DNA of 12,401 bases from LH-M37 sp032251315 (lineage in GTDB: Bacteria > Pseudomonadota > Gammaproteobacteria > SZUA-229), in the NCBI GenBank assembly GCA_032251315.1, contig JAVVEE010000073.1:1-12401 (forward strand), read 5' to 3'. Under the pieces are notes generated by a model. That model made no database searches. It had not been told where the DNA came from and worked only from the letters and a program-made list of their open reading frames with translations. Each line of letters starts with the position of its first letter. The stretch's first letter is position 1. Shown here in pieces: positions 6,568 through 12,401 of the stretch. The position numbers and the translations under genes are program-made.

Positions 6568-6954
6568 ATGTTTACCCCTATAACCATTCCCTTTGGTGCC
6601 GCCATGCTCTACAACGTGGTCAAACTTAAAGAAGGCGTTAACGTTGAAGATGTTGAACTGGCTCTGGGCGAGATGTGCAACGTGGTAAAAAACACCTACG
6701 GTGACGAGGCCGGTGGCTTCATTGGCGGCCAGGTATTCAAATATGCCGGCTTTATCTCTGAAGAGGGCTCGGTCGCCTCCTCCAAAAAGGCGGATGAACA
6801 TCTCGTTATCATCACCTACTGGAAATCCTTCGAGCAGCATGAAAAATCGCATGCTGATCACGTCTTCAAGGAAAAATTTGATGCCGTCGCCGAGTTCTGT
6901 TCGGAAACCTTCGAAACCGGCTATGAGATGCTGTGGCAGGGCGTGCCTGAATAG
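6568..6954 (+). CDS. Small ferredoxin-fold (ABM-like) protein resembling the iron-site half of sulfur oxygenase reductase
   Basis: A 128-residue soluble protein without signal peptide or membrane segment; the ATG follows AAGGAG at 6-nt spacing. Its order of strands and helices fits the dimeric alpha/beta-barrel superfamily that includes antibiotic-biosynthesis monooxygenases. Several segments recall sulfur oxygenase reductase (SOR): C37 followed by VV, GFIGGQ (50-55), ITYWKSFEQHEKSH (82-95) and FETGYEMLW (115-123). By eye, and from my memory of the Acidianus SOR sequence, C37, H91, H95 and E116 fall where SOR has its catalytic Cys31 and the iron ligands His86, His90 and Glu114. SOR is about 310 residues with two such halves; here only one exists. 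Function is unproven: it may bind a metal, or just share the fold. It stands apart on the plus strand next to recA. Confidence 0.7.
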   Translation: MFTPITIPFGAAMLYNVVKLKEGVNVEDVELALGEMCNVVKNTYGDEAGGFIGGQVFKYAGFISEEGSVASSKKADEHLVIITYWKSFEQHEKSHADHVFKEKFDAVAEFCSETFETGYEMLWQGVPE

Positions 6955-6993
6955 CTTTCAGCCCGGAACAAAATTAAGACATGAACCTTAAGG

Positions 6994-7025
6994 AGTCGGC
7001 GGTTAAAATTTTTTAACTGCCGACT
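6994..7025. other. 32-bp near-perfect palindrome between the two insert genes
   Basis: AGTCGGCGGTTAAAA (6994-7008) pairs with TTTTAACTGCCGACT (7011-7025) across TT. Fourteen of 15 positions are Watson-Crick and the other is G-U in RNA. Neither strand has a U-tract after the stem, so it is not a textbook terminator, although the long stem might still end or stabilise the transcript of the upstream gene. A dimeric DNA-binding protein is an alternative. Confidence 0.6.
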
Positions 7026-7111
7026 AACAATTTGCCGCTGCCGGCTGTAGGATGTTATCTAAATCCCCGTAAAACAGGATCGCAGGATTAAATCAACCAC
7101 CAAATAACCCC

Positions 7112-7495
7112 ATGCCCACACTCCTCTCCATTATCGAATCGTCGATGCATCCCAATTTTGGCCTGCTCTATCATAAACTCGGATTTGAGGAAATAATCGT
7201 CAACTCCATTCGCAAGGCGATCAGCCTGTTAAAAAACCAGCAGCCCGATTTTATCGTGGCTGAATTCTTTTACGGTTATGGCAACAACTACGCAGGCGTG
7301 AACATCAGCAATCTGGATGTTTTGCTGTCCACCTTGCAGACGTATTCACCCCACACTAAAGTCATCGTTATTGTCGAAAAATCCGAGTACCGGCACGTCG
7401 ACAAGCTTAATGAGCTGTTCCCGATACACGCGGTTCTGGTTTATCCGGCGAAGGAAACCGAAATGAAAGAATTGTTGGAGAACAATGGCTTGTAG
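7112..7495 (+). CDS. Degenerate receiver-like (pseudo-receiver) protein, function unknown
   Basis: I do not recognise a named family for this 127-residue soluble protein. The alternating hydrophobic strands and helices fit a CheY-like fold: strand 1 LLSIIES (4-10), strand 3 PDFIVAEFF (45-53), strand 4 TKVIVIVEKSE (82-92) and strand 5 AVLVYPAKETEMKELL (107-122). If so, the receiver residues are replaced. The acidic pair after strand 1 is incomplete, the phospho-acceptor Asp is Glu51, the Thr/Ser after strand 4 is Val88, and the Lys before the conserved Pro112 is Tyr111. It would then signal without phosphorylation. No Shine-Dalgarno is visible before the ATG; an internal ATG at 7145 is a weaker alternative. 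It is more AT-rich than its neighbours and faces thpR tail to tail, 26 bp apart. Confidence 0.65.
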   Translation: MPTLLSIIESSMHPNFGLLYHKLGFEEIIVNSIRKAISLLKNQQPDFIVAEFFYGYGNNYAGVNISNLDVLLSTLQTYSPHTKVIVIVEKSEYRHVDKLNELFPIHAVLVYPAKETEMKELLENNGL

Positions 7496-7521
7496 AACAT
7501 ATTTAAATTTATTTATTACTC

Positions 7522-8091
7522 TTAAAACAGCAACGGTGCCAGCGGCCACGACCTCAGAACCTCATACTGAACCCCTTCGGGCAGGGTCTTCGACTCCACC
7601 AGCGCGAAGCTGTTGACCGGCCAGTGGATAGCTGGAAGCTGCACCAGCTCGCCCGGATTTCTCACCTTGCGAAACAGCGTAATGTGCGCCTGAAAAGACT
7701 GAAGCTCATAAGCTTCGACACATTGCTGCACGCAAGCGGCGGTTTGCTGCACCAGCGCCGGTAATGCCGGCGGCATCTGCGACACGCCCAGCCAGAGCAC
7801 CCTGGGCCGGGGGAAATAACCGGTCGTATCCACTTCCATATCAAAGGCGTTGGCATGCACCAAATCCAGCGCCGAGTTTAGATTCTGTAACACCTCGCTC
7901 GAAACCGAACCGATAAAATGCAGGGTCATGTGCAGATTGTCCGGCTTCACCGCCCGGCTCTGCAACAGGGCCGCATGCAGCGCGGGGTCGCATTTTATTT
8001 TTTGCTGATGCGCATAGAGCTGCGCGCGGGTTGCTTCATCGGGCCACAATGCCAGAAAAATCCGTTTATGTTCAACGGTCTGTTCAGGCAC
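7522..8091 (-). CDS. thpR: RNA 2',3'-cyclic phosphodiesterase (2H phosphoesterase, LigT/ThpR type)
   Basis: A member of the 2H phosphoesterase family. Enzymes of this type hydrolyse RNA 2',3'-cyclic phosphates and ligate tRNA halves through 2'-5' bonds in vitro; the physiological substrate remains unclear. Both signature HxTx motifs are present: HMTL (54-57, after the typical DNLHMTLHFIG) and HITL (136-139, followed by LFRKV). The opening KRIFLALWPDEATR and the segment PRPRVLWLGV (95-104) are also typical. At 189 residues it is near the family norm (about 175-190). The start is GTG at 8091, overlapping the end of pncC by 8 bp, which suggests translational coupling and one operon. It converges with the receiver-like gene, and no hairpin terminator lies between them. 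Confidence 0.93.
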   Translation of the reverse strand: MPEQTVEHKRIFLALWPDEATRAQLYAHQQKIKCDPALHAALLQSRAVKPDNLHMTLHFIGSVSSEVLQNLNSALDLVHANAFDMEVDTTGYFPRPRVLWLGVSQMPPALPALVQQTAACVQQCVEAYELQSFQAHITLFRKVRNPGELVQLPAIHWPVNSFALVESKTLPEGVQYEVLRSWPLAPLLF

Positions 8092-8584
8092 AGTTCAGAA
8101 TATCCATCACCGCGTTGAGCGCGGCTTCGACCGATTGCAGGCGCACCGCTTCACGATCGCCCTCAAAATGAAATTCATGCGCATGAGAGCTTTTATCGCG
8201 CTTGCCCCAGCTTAGCCAGACTGTGCCCACCGGCTTGTCGTCGCTGCCGCCCCCAGGACCGGCAACACCGCTGACACTCGCCACCACATCCGCCGAAGTC
8301 CGCTCAAACATGCCGTCGGTCATGGCCAGCACGGTATCGCCGCTCACCGCGCCAAAATCGTTGATGGTCGCCATCGGCACGCCCAGTAAATCGTGTTTCG
8401 ACTCATTGCTATAACAGACAACCCCGGCTTCAAACCAGGCCGAGCTGCCCGGCAGATCGGTAACCGTCTTGGCAATCCAGCCACCGCTGCACGATTCCGC
8501 CGTCGCCAGCTTCAGCCCCCTTGCCTTCAGGCATTCGCCCAGTCGTTGCGCCAGTGCCCGATTTGATTCTTCTGTTGCCATCAT
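8084..8584 (-). CDS. pncC: Nicotinamide-nucleotide amidohydrolase (PncC, CinA C-terminal type)
   Basis: PncC deamidates NMN to nicotinate mononucleotide, returning it to NAD synthesis. The 166-residue protein is the stand-alone CinA C-terminal domain, as in E. coli PncC (formerly YgaD), with no N-terminal molybdopterin-binding-like domain. Conserved blocks are LATAESCSGGWIA (26-38), LPGSSAWFEAGVVCYSNESK (44-63), VSGVAGPGGGS (104-114), KPVGTVWLSWG (117-127) and FEGDREAVR (140-148). The ATG at 8584 is used; an ATG directly after it is an alternative that changes one residue. In many gammaproteobacteria pncC lies directly upstream of recA; here two plus-strand genes and thpR come between. Confidence 0.95.
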   Translation of the reverse strand: MMATEESNRALAQRLGECLKARGLKLATAESCSGGWIAKTVTDLPGSSAWFEAGVVCYSNESKHDLLGVPMATINDFGAVSGDTVLAMTDGMFERTSADVVASVSGVAGPGGGSDDKPVGTVWLSWGKRDKSSHAHEFHFEGDREAVRLQSVEAALNAVMDILNCA

Positions 8585-8601
8585 GATGTATTCTGATTAG
8601 C

Positions 8602-8629
8602 TATATAAAGAGCATCACTTTAAAACAAA
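8602..8629 (-). promoter_or_regulatory. Weak promoter candidate for pncC-thpR
   Basis: On the minus strand TTTGTT (8624-8629) and TATATA (8602-8607) are 16 bp apart, with the pncC start about 17 bp past the -10. The match is modest and the leader would be very short, which fits the absence of a clear Shine-Dalgarno. Confidence 0.3.
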
Positions 8630-8726
8630 TGCCTGCGCGGTACTACAACAACACCGGCCAACCATACGAACGACAACGACCGACGTCGACTTCTATTCGC
8701 TGCCCCCTCGCCCTAAACCATTAATT

Positions 8727-8755
8727 TTAAGAATAATCAAAATAATCTCTATAAT
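8727..8755 (+). promoter_or_regulatory. Sigma-70-type promoter for the FHA gene
   Basis: A perfect TATAAT (8750-8755) lies 17 bp after TTAAGA (8727-8732, 4 of 6 consensus bases) within an AT-rich stretch. The expected transcript start near 8762 leaves a leader of about 66 nt. It may also serve recQ. Confidence 0.55.
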
Positions 8756-8813
8756 TTGTTTAGAATAATGTTCGGCACTGGTGTGATCTCTCAGTAGTCG
8801 CGGATGCAGGTTA

Positions 8814-8819
8814 GAGGAG
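8814..8819 (+). promoter_or_regulatory. Ribosome binding site of the FHA gene
   Basis: GAGGAG lies 8 nt before the ATG at 8828. The nearer ATG at 8821 is in another frame and the in-frame ATG at 8834 is too distant, so 8828 is the likely start. Confidence 0.7.
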
Positions 8820-8827
8820 AATGAATA

Positions 8828-9202
8828 ATGGCAATGCTCATACAAACAGTGGAAGGCGTGGTAACCAACCGGTTCCCGCTTGAGCAATCGACGCTTAAAT
8901 TCGGGCGCTCGAGCGACAATCAGGTGCAGATTGATGACCTGGAGGTCAGCGGTGAGCATGCACAAATTATTGCTGAAACCGACGATAAGGGACAGACTAT
9001 CTATTTCCTGGAAGATCTGGGCAGCACCAACGGCTCCTTCATCAATGAAGTCAAAGTCGACAAACAGCTTTTGCATCATAAAGATAACTTGCGCATCGGC
9101 TGGAATCTTTTCACCTTCATTGATGACAGTGAAGTCGATCATGAAAAAACCCGTGAGATCAAAAAAAGCTGGCTGCCGGGCGTTTTCTATTCCAAAGATT
9201 AA
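8828..9202 (+). CDS. Single FHA-domain protein
   Basis: A 124-residue cytoplasmic protein that is almost entirely one forkhead-associated domain, the fold that binds phosphothreonine peptides. The conserved residues are present: G26-R27 (FGRSSDNQ), S41 and H44 (SGEH), the block LEDLGSTNGSFIN (61-73) with N68-G69, and LRIGWNLFTFI (88-98). A short charged tail ends KSWLPGVFYSKD. There is no kinase, phosphatase or secretion gene in the window to name its partner. The start is set by GAGGAG 8 nt upstream. It precedes recQ by 70 bp on the same strand without an obvious terminator, so the two may share transcripts. The phosphopeptide role is family knowledge, not shown here. Confidence 0.9.
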   Translation: MAMLIQTVEGVVTNRFPLEQSTLKFGRSSDNQVQIDDLEVSGEHAQIIAETDDKGQTIYFLEDLGSTNGSFINEVKVDKQLLHHKDNLRIGWNLFTFIDDSEVDHEKTREIKKSWLPGVFYSKD

Positions 9203-9272
9203 AGCAGCAGAGCCGTGGCCGGCACATTTACGCCATCATTCAATTTAATAACCGGGTTAATCAATTACAACC

Positions 9273-11408
9273 ATGGAAGATAAAGCACTCCATATTCTGA
9301 ACAGCACTTTTGGCTATTCAGAATTCCGCGACCAGCAGCAGGACATTATTGCGCAGCTCATCGACGGCAGGGATGCCGTGGTACTCATGCCCACCGGCGG
9401 CGGCAAGTCCCTCTGTTACCAGATTCCAGCCATGGCGCGCGCAGGCGTTGGCATCATCGTCTCGCCGCTGATCGCGCTCATGCAGGATCAGGTCGCCGCC
9501 TTAAAACAGCTGGGCGTCAGCGCGGCCTTTCTGAATTCGACCCTGGATGCCGCCAGCGCCCGCGAAGTCGAACAGCAACTGCTGCGCGGTGAGCTGGACA
9601 TGCTCTATGTCGCCCCCGAACGCCTGACGACCGAGCGCTTTCTGAACCTGCTGGAACGCGCACCCATTGCCCTGTTTGCCATCGATGAGGCGCACTGCGT
9701 ATCGCAATGGGGTCACGATTTCCGCCCTGAATACATCCGGCTCTCCATCCTGCACCAACGCTTTCCGGCGATCCCGCGTATCGCCCTCACCGCCACCGCC
9801 GATGCGCCCACGCGCAAGGAGATCATTCAGCGGCTGGCGCTGGAAAACGCCGGACTGTTTGTCTCCGGTTTCGATCGTCCCAACATCCGTTACAGTATTT
9901 CCCAAAATCAGGGCAACGCCAAAGAGCAGCTGCTGCGCTTTATTCTCAACGAACATGAAAACGAAGCCGGCATTGTCTACTGCCTGTCGCGCAAAAAGGT
10001 CGAGCAGATCGCCGCCTGGTTAAGCTCAAAGGGGCTGAATGCACTGCCCTATCATGCCGGTTTATCGGCACCGATCCGGCAACAGCATCAAAGCCGTTTT
10101 TTAAGTGAAGACGGCGTCATCATCGTCGCCACCATCGCCTTCGGCATGGGTATCGACAAGCCCGATGTCCGCTTTGTGGCGCACCTGAATTTACCCAAAA
10201 GCATCGAATCCTATTATCAGGAAACCGGTCGCGCCGGTCGTGATGGCCTGCCCTCCGATGCCTGGATGATGTACGGCCTGCAGGATGTCATCATGCTGAA
10301 ACAGATGATGGAAACCTCCGATGCCGACGAAGCCCACAAACGGGTCGAGCGCCACAAACTGCAATCCATGCTCGGCTTCAGCGAACTCACCACCTGCCGG
10401 CGACAGGCCCTGTTGAAATATTTCGACGATCACCTGGAACAGCCCTGCGGCAATTGCGACACCTGCCTGGTCCCGGTCGAAACCTGGGACGCCACCGTAG
10501 TTGCGCAAAAAGCGCTGTCCTGCGTCTACAAAACCAACCAGCGTTTTGGCGTCACCTATCTCATTGATGTGCTGCTGGGCAAAGACATGGCCCGCATCAA
10601 ACAGTTCGGCCACGACCAGCTCAGTGTTTATGGTATCGGCAAAGAACTGGACTCCAAACAGTGGAACAGCGTCTACCGCCAGCTCATCGCCAGAAACCTG
10701 CTCTCGGTGGATGTAGAAGGCCACGGCAACCTGCGCCTGACCGAACAGTGCCGCCCGGTATTGCGCGGCGAAGAGACCCTGCATCTACGCAAGGAAAGCA
10801 AACAGATAAAACTGACCCAGCGCGGGCGCAAGGCCTACAACACCGTCAAAGATACAGAAAAAGCCCTGTGGGAAGCGTTACGCGCCTGCCGGAAAACCCT
10901 GGCCGATGAATCCAACGTGCCGCCCTACCTCATCTTCCACGACGCCACCCTGATGGAAATGGTCGAACGCCAGCCGCAGAACCACGACCAGTTTTCCAGA
11001 ATGTCCGGCGTCGGCGAGAAAAAGCTCGAAGCCTATGCCGATGAGTTCTTAAAGGTCATCAGAGCGCACATAGACACCGTCGCCAACGCTGCCTCCAGCA
11101 GCAGCGACACCGTCGAAGAGACCCTGTCTCTACTGCGCTCGGGCATGAACGCCGAGGCCATCGCCGCCCACCGCAACCTGAAACTCACCACCATTCACAC
11201 CCACCTGGCCAAAGCCATCGAAACCGGCGAAGTTGAATTGCAGCAGGTGATCGAACTCAGCGAAAAGGAAATCAAGGCCATTCAAAACGCCTTTCTGAAT
11301 TTCGGCGACGATGATATGAAACTGAAACCCATCCACGAAGCCTTCGAAGGTGCCTACGATTACGGCCTGCTGCAATGCATCCGCGCCTCCATCGATGTTC
11401 CCGCATAA
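9273..11408 (+). CDS. recQ: RecQ ATP-dependent DNA helicase with extra C-terminal helix-turn-helix region
   Basis: RecQ is a 3'-5' helicase that unwinds forks, recombination intermediates and blocked ends. The helicase core spans about residues 1-345, with Walker A TGGGKS (41-46), DEAH (138-141), the aromatic-rich loop HCVSQWGHDFRPEY (141-154), motif III ALTATAD (171-177) and motif VI QETGRAGRDG (316-325). The RQC zinc site is C375, C392, C395 and C398, followed by a winged-helix region to about 510. An HRDC domain lies at about 525-600. A further 110 residues follow a Ser-rich linker (607-611). They contain ETLSLLRSGMNAEAIAAHRN, which looks like the HTH_40-type module at the end of some RecQ proteins. 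E. coli RecQ has 609 residues; this has 711. No clear ribosome binding site precedes the ATG. Confidence 0.97.
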   Translation: MEDKALHILNSTFGYSEFRDQQQDIIAQLIDGRDAVVLMPTGGGKSLCYQIPAMARAGVGIIVSPLIALMQDQVAALKQLGVSAAFLNSTLDAASAREVEQQLLRGELDMLYVAPERLTTERFLNLLERAPIALFAIDEAHCVSQWGHDFRPEYIRLSILHQRFPAIPRIALTATADAPTRKEIIQRLALENAGLFVSGFDRPNIRYSISQNQGNAKEQLLRFILNEHENEAGIVYCLSRKKVEQIAAWLSSKGLNALPYHAGLSAPIRQQHQSRFLSEDGVIIVATIAFGMGIDKPDVRFVAHLNLPKSIESYYQETGRAGRDGLPSDAWMMYGLQDVIMLKQMMETSDADEAHKRVERHKLQSMLGFSELTTCRRQALLKYFDDHLEQPCGNCDTCLVPVETWDATVVAQKALSCVYKTNQRFGVTYLIDVLLGKDMARIKQFGHDQLSVYGIGKELDSKQWNSVYRQLIARNLLSVDVEGHGNLRLTEQCRPVLRGEETLHLRKESKQIKLTQRGRKAYNTVKDTEKALWEALRACRKTLADESNVPPYLIFHDATLMEMVERQPQNHDQFSRMSGVGEKKLEAYADEFLKVIRAHIDTVANAASSSSDTVEETLSLLRSGMNAEAIAAHRNLKLTTIHTHLAKAIETGEVELQQVIELSEKEIKAIQNAFLNFGDDDMKLKPIHEAFEGAYDYGLLQCIRASIDVPA

Positions 11409-11428
11409 GCCAGAACCACGCTTTTAAC

Positions 11429-11495
11429 TGTAGGTGCGAATTCATTCGCACGGGCTTTCGCATAACAGTGTTGTGCGAATGAATTCGCACCTACA
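11429..11495. repeat. REPIN: two inverted REP units
   Basis: The 23-bp arms TGTAGGTGCGAATTC-ATTCGCAC (11429-11451) and its exact reverse complement (11473-11495) flank a 21-bp spacer. Each arm itself folds as GTGCGAA/TTCGCAC with a 4-nt loop and carries the GTAG head tetranucleotide usual for REP sequences mobilised by RAYT (TnpA-REP) transposases. It lies 20 bp after recQ and may terminate or stabilise its mRNA. No transposase gene is in the window. Confidence 0.85.
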
Positions 11496-11573
11496 TTGCC
11501 TCTGCTGCACTACGGCGACAATCAGGGTAAAATGGCCACACTAACAGATACCAGTAATAACGAGACATTCTCA

Positions 11574-12119
11574 ATGAGCAATCCTTTCCAAGACCAATTC
11601 CTCAAAGCCGGCCTGGTCAACAAACAACAAGTTCAGAAAGCCAAACAGGACAAGCAGAAAGTAAAAAAACAGCAGCACAACAACAAGAAAATAAAAGTTG
11701 TTGACGAAAACAAAATCAAAATACAACAAGCCGCCGAAGAAAAAGTCCAGCGCGACCGCGAGCTCAACCAGAAAAAACAGGAACAGGCACGCCAGAAAGC
11801 CATCTCCGCCGAAATCGACCAGCTCATCAGAACCAATCGCATCGAACGCGACCACAACTGCGACATCGCCTACAACTTCGAGCACCAGAAAAAGATCAAA
11901 CGCATTTACATCAATGAAGAAATGCAGAAACAGATCGTACAGGGCAAGCTGGGCATCGCCCGCATCACCGGCCAGTACGAACTCATCCCCAAAGCCATCG
12001 CCGAAAAAATCCAGCAACGCAATGACAAACGCGTGGTTTTATTCCAGGAAGAAAAACAGGAAATCGACGCCAATGACCCCTACGCCGAACATCAGATCCC
12101 CGATGATTTGATGTGGTGA
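11574..12119 (+). CDS. yaiL: DUF2058 family protein, YaiL-like
   Basis: A 181-residue soluble protein of unknown function resembling E. coli YaiL. It begins SNPFQDQFLKAGLVNKQQ, matching the family's LQEQLLKAGLV start, and ends DPYAEHQIPDDLMW, matching the family's invariant DDLMW end. The segment DQLIRTNRI (about 80-88), the IAYNF block, and KIAQR-like EKIQQRN are also typical. Residues 15-75 are Lys/Gln/Glu-rich and likely form a long coiled coil. I chose the ATG at 11574 from family alignment. In-frame ATGs at 11532 and 11496 would add 14 or 26 residues unlike the family, and 11496 directly abuts the REPIN. AGGG stands 4 nt before 11532, so that start is not excluded. Confidence 0.88.
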   Translation: MSNPFQDQFLKAGLVNKQQVQKAKQDKQKVKKQQHNNKKIKVVDENKIKIQQAAEEKVQRDRELNQKKQEQARQKAISAEIDQLIRTNRIERDHNCDIAYNFEHQKKIKRIYINEEMQKQIVQGKLGIARITGQYELIPKAIAEKIQQRNDKRVVLFQEEKQEIDANDPYAEHQIPDDLMW

Positions 12120-12363
12120 GAAAGCGCAGCGTGCCCATCTAATTTACTAAACAGCATTTTTATACCTTGCCCAATGGGCAAAACACAGACATGTTTTGTA
12201 AAAATCCCATTCAAAACAACTTGTCCAGAGCACTTCCCTCTTAAACGATATCGCCATCAGCGTTTAATAGCGCCCGATACGACACTATCTGTCAGTTTAT
12301 TGATAGATATCAAATTTTACATCTCTTGGATTCAACCAATAAGTGCATAACTTGAATGAGTAG
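12120..12363. other. Gene-free stretch with several inverted repeats
   Basis: No plausible gene is seen. The AT-rich stretch has TTGCCC-AAT-GGGCAA (12167-12181), TTAAACG/CGTTTAA 13 bp apart (12241-12247, 12261-12267), and TATCTGTCA/TGATAGATA (12286-12294, 12301-12309, one mismatch). None is followed by a clear U-tract on the plus strand, so none is a clean terminator for the YaiL-like gene. Confidence 0.5.
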
Positions 12364-12393
12364 AAAAAGTGGCCAGCCACCTGTAGGCTGACC
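12364..12393 (-). terminator. Probable rho-independent terminator for a gene entering from the right
   Basis: On the minus strand GGTCAGCC (12386-12393) pairs with GGCTGGCC (12371-12378) through one T-G pair and a 7-nt loop, followed by AC and TTTTT. On the plus strand the same stem is followed only by GTTTTG, so it may work weakly in both directions. Confidence 0.55.
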
Positions 12394-12401
12394 GTTTTGA
12401 C

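Noticed and set aside
6838..6852. HEKSH as a zinc-metalloprotease HExxH motif
   Set aside because: The protein is a small ferredoxin-fold type without the helical protease context or a third ligand of that class. The motif fits the SOR-like HExxH better.
8821..8827. ATG at 8821 as the start of the FHA gene
   Set aside because: It is in a different frame and only 1 nt from the ribosome binding site; it leads to no sensible protein.
11496..11573. Longer start for the YaiL-like gene
   Set aside because: The extra residues do not resemble the family, and the reading frame begins immediately at the REPIN edge. A start at 11532 remains possible but less likely.

Overview
The window looks like a chromosomal segment of a gammaproteobacterium. 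The minus strand carries the housekeeping order recA - recX - alaS - lysC - csrA - tRNA-Ser, a gene order known from that class, and the proteins read as ordinary gammaproteobacterial orthologues. A 128-residue protein resembling the iron-site half of sulfur oxygenase reductase, together with REP-type palindromes, hints at an environmental and possibly sulfur-metabolising lineage. That last point is inference.

Layout. Positions 1-401 hold no protein gene. They contain the 5' end of a tRNA-Ser leaving the left edge, a second 5' fragment of the same tRNA with its duplicated leader, a cluster of small palindromes that cuts off that fragment, and a long structured terminator for csrA. Positions 402-6363 are the minus-strand block: csrA (with an unusual hexapeptide-repeat tail), lysC (with its own good promoter match), alaS, recX (GTG start) and recA. 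Positions 6364-7495 hold two plus-strand genes that separate recA from pncC: the SOR-like protein and a degenerate receiver-like protein, with a near-perfect 32-bp palindrome between them. Positions 7522-8584 hold thpR and pncC on the minus strand, overlapping by 8 bp. Positions 8828-12119 are plus strand: a small FHA-domain protein, recQ with an extra C-terminal helix-turn-helix region, a REPIN, and a YaiL-like DUF2058 gene. The last 282 bp contain no gene, only inverted repeats, including a probable terminator for a gene entering from the right.

How the genes relate. RecA, RecX and RecQ concern recombination and repair. AlaS and tRNA-Ser serve translation, LysC opens the aspartate amino-acid pathway, CsrA is a global post-transcriptional regulator, and PncC recycles NMN. 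The most novel material is the two-gene insert between recA and pncC, above all the SOR-like protein, in which the Cys, His, His and Glu of the SOR iron site all appear to be present. Second come the repeat tail on CsrA and the disrupted, duplicated tRNA-Ser start. No defence system, CRISPR array, prophage or complete insertion sequence is visible.
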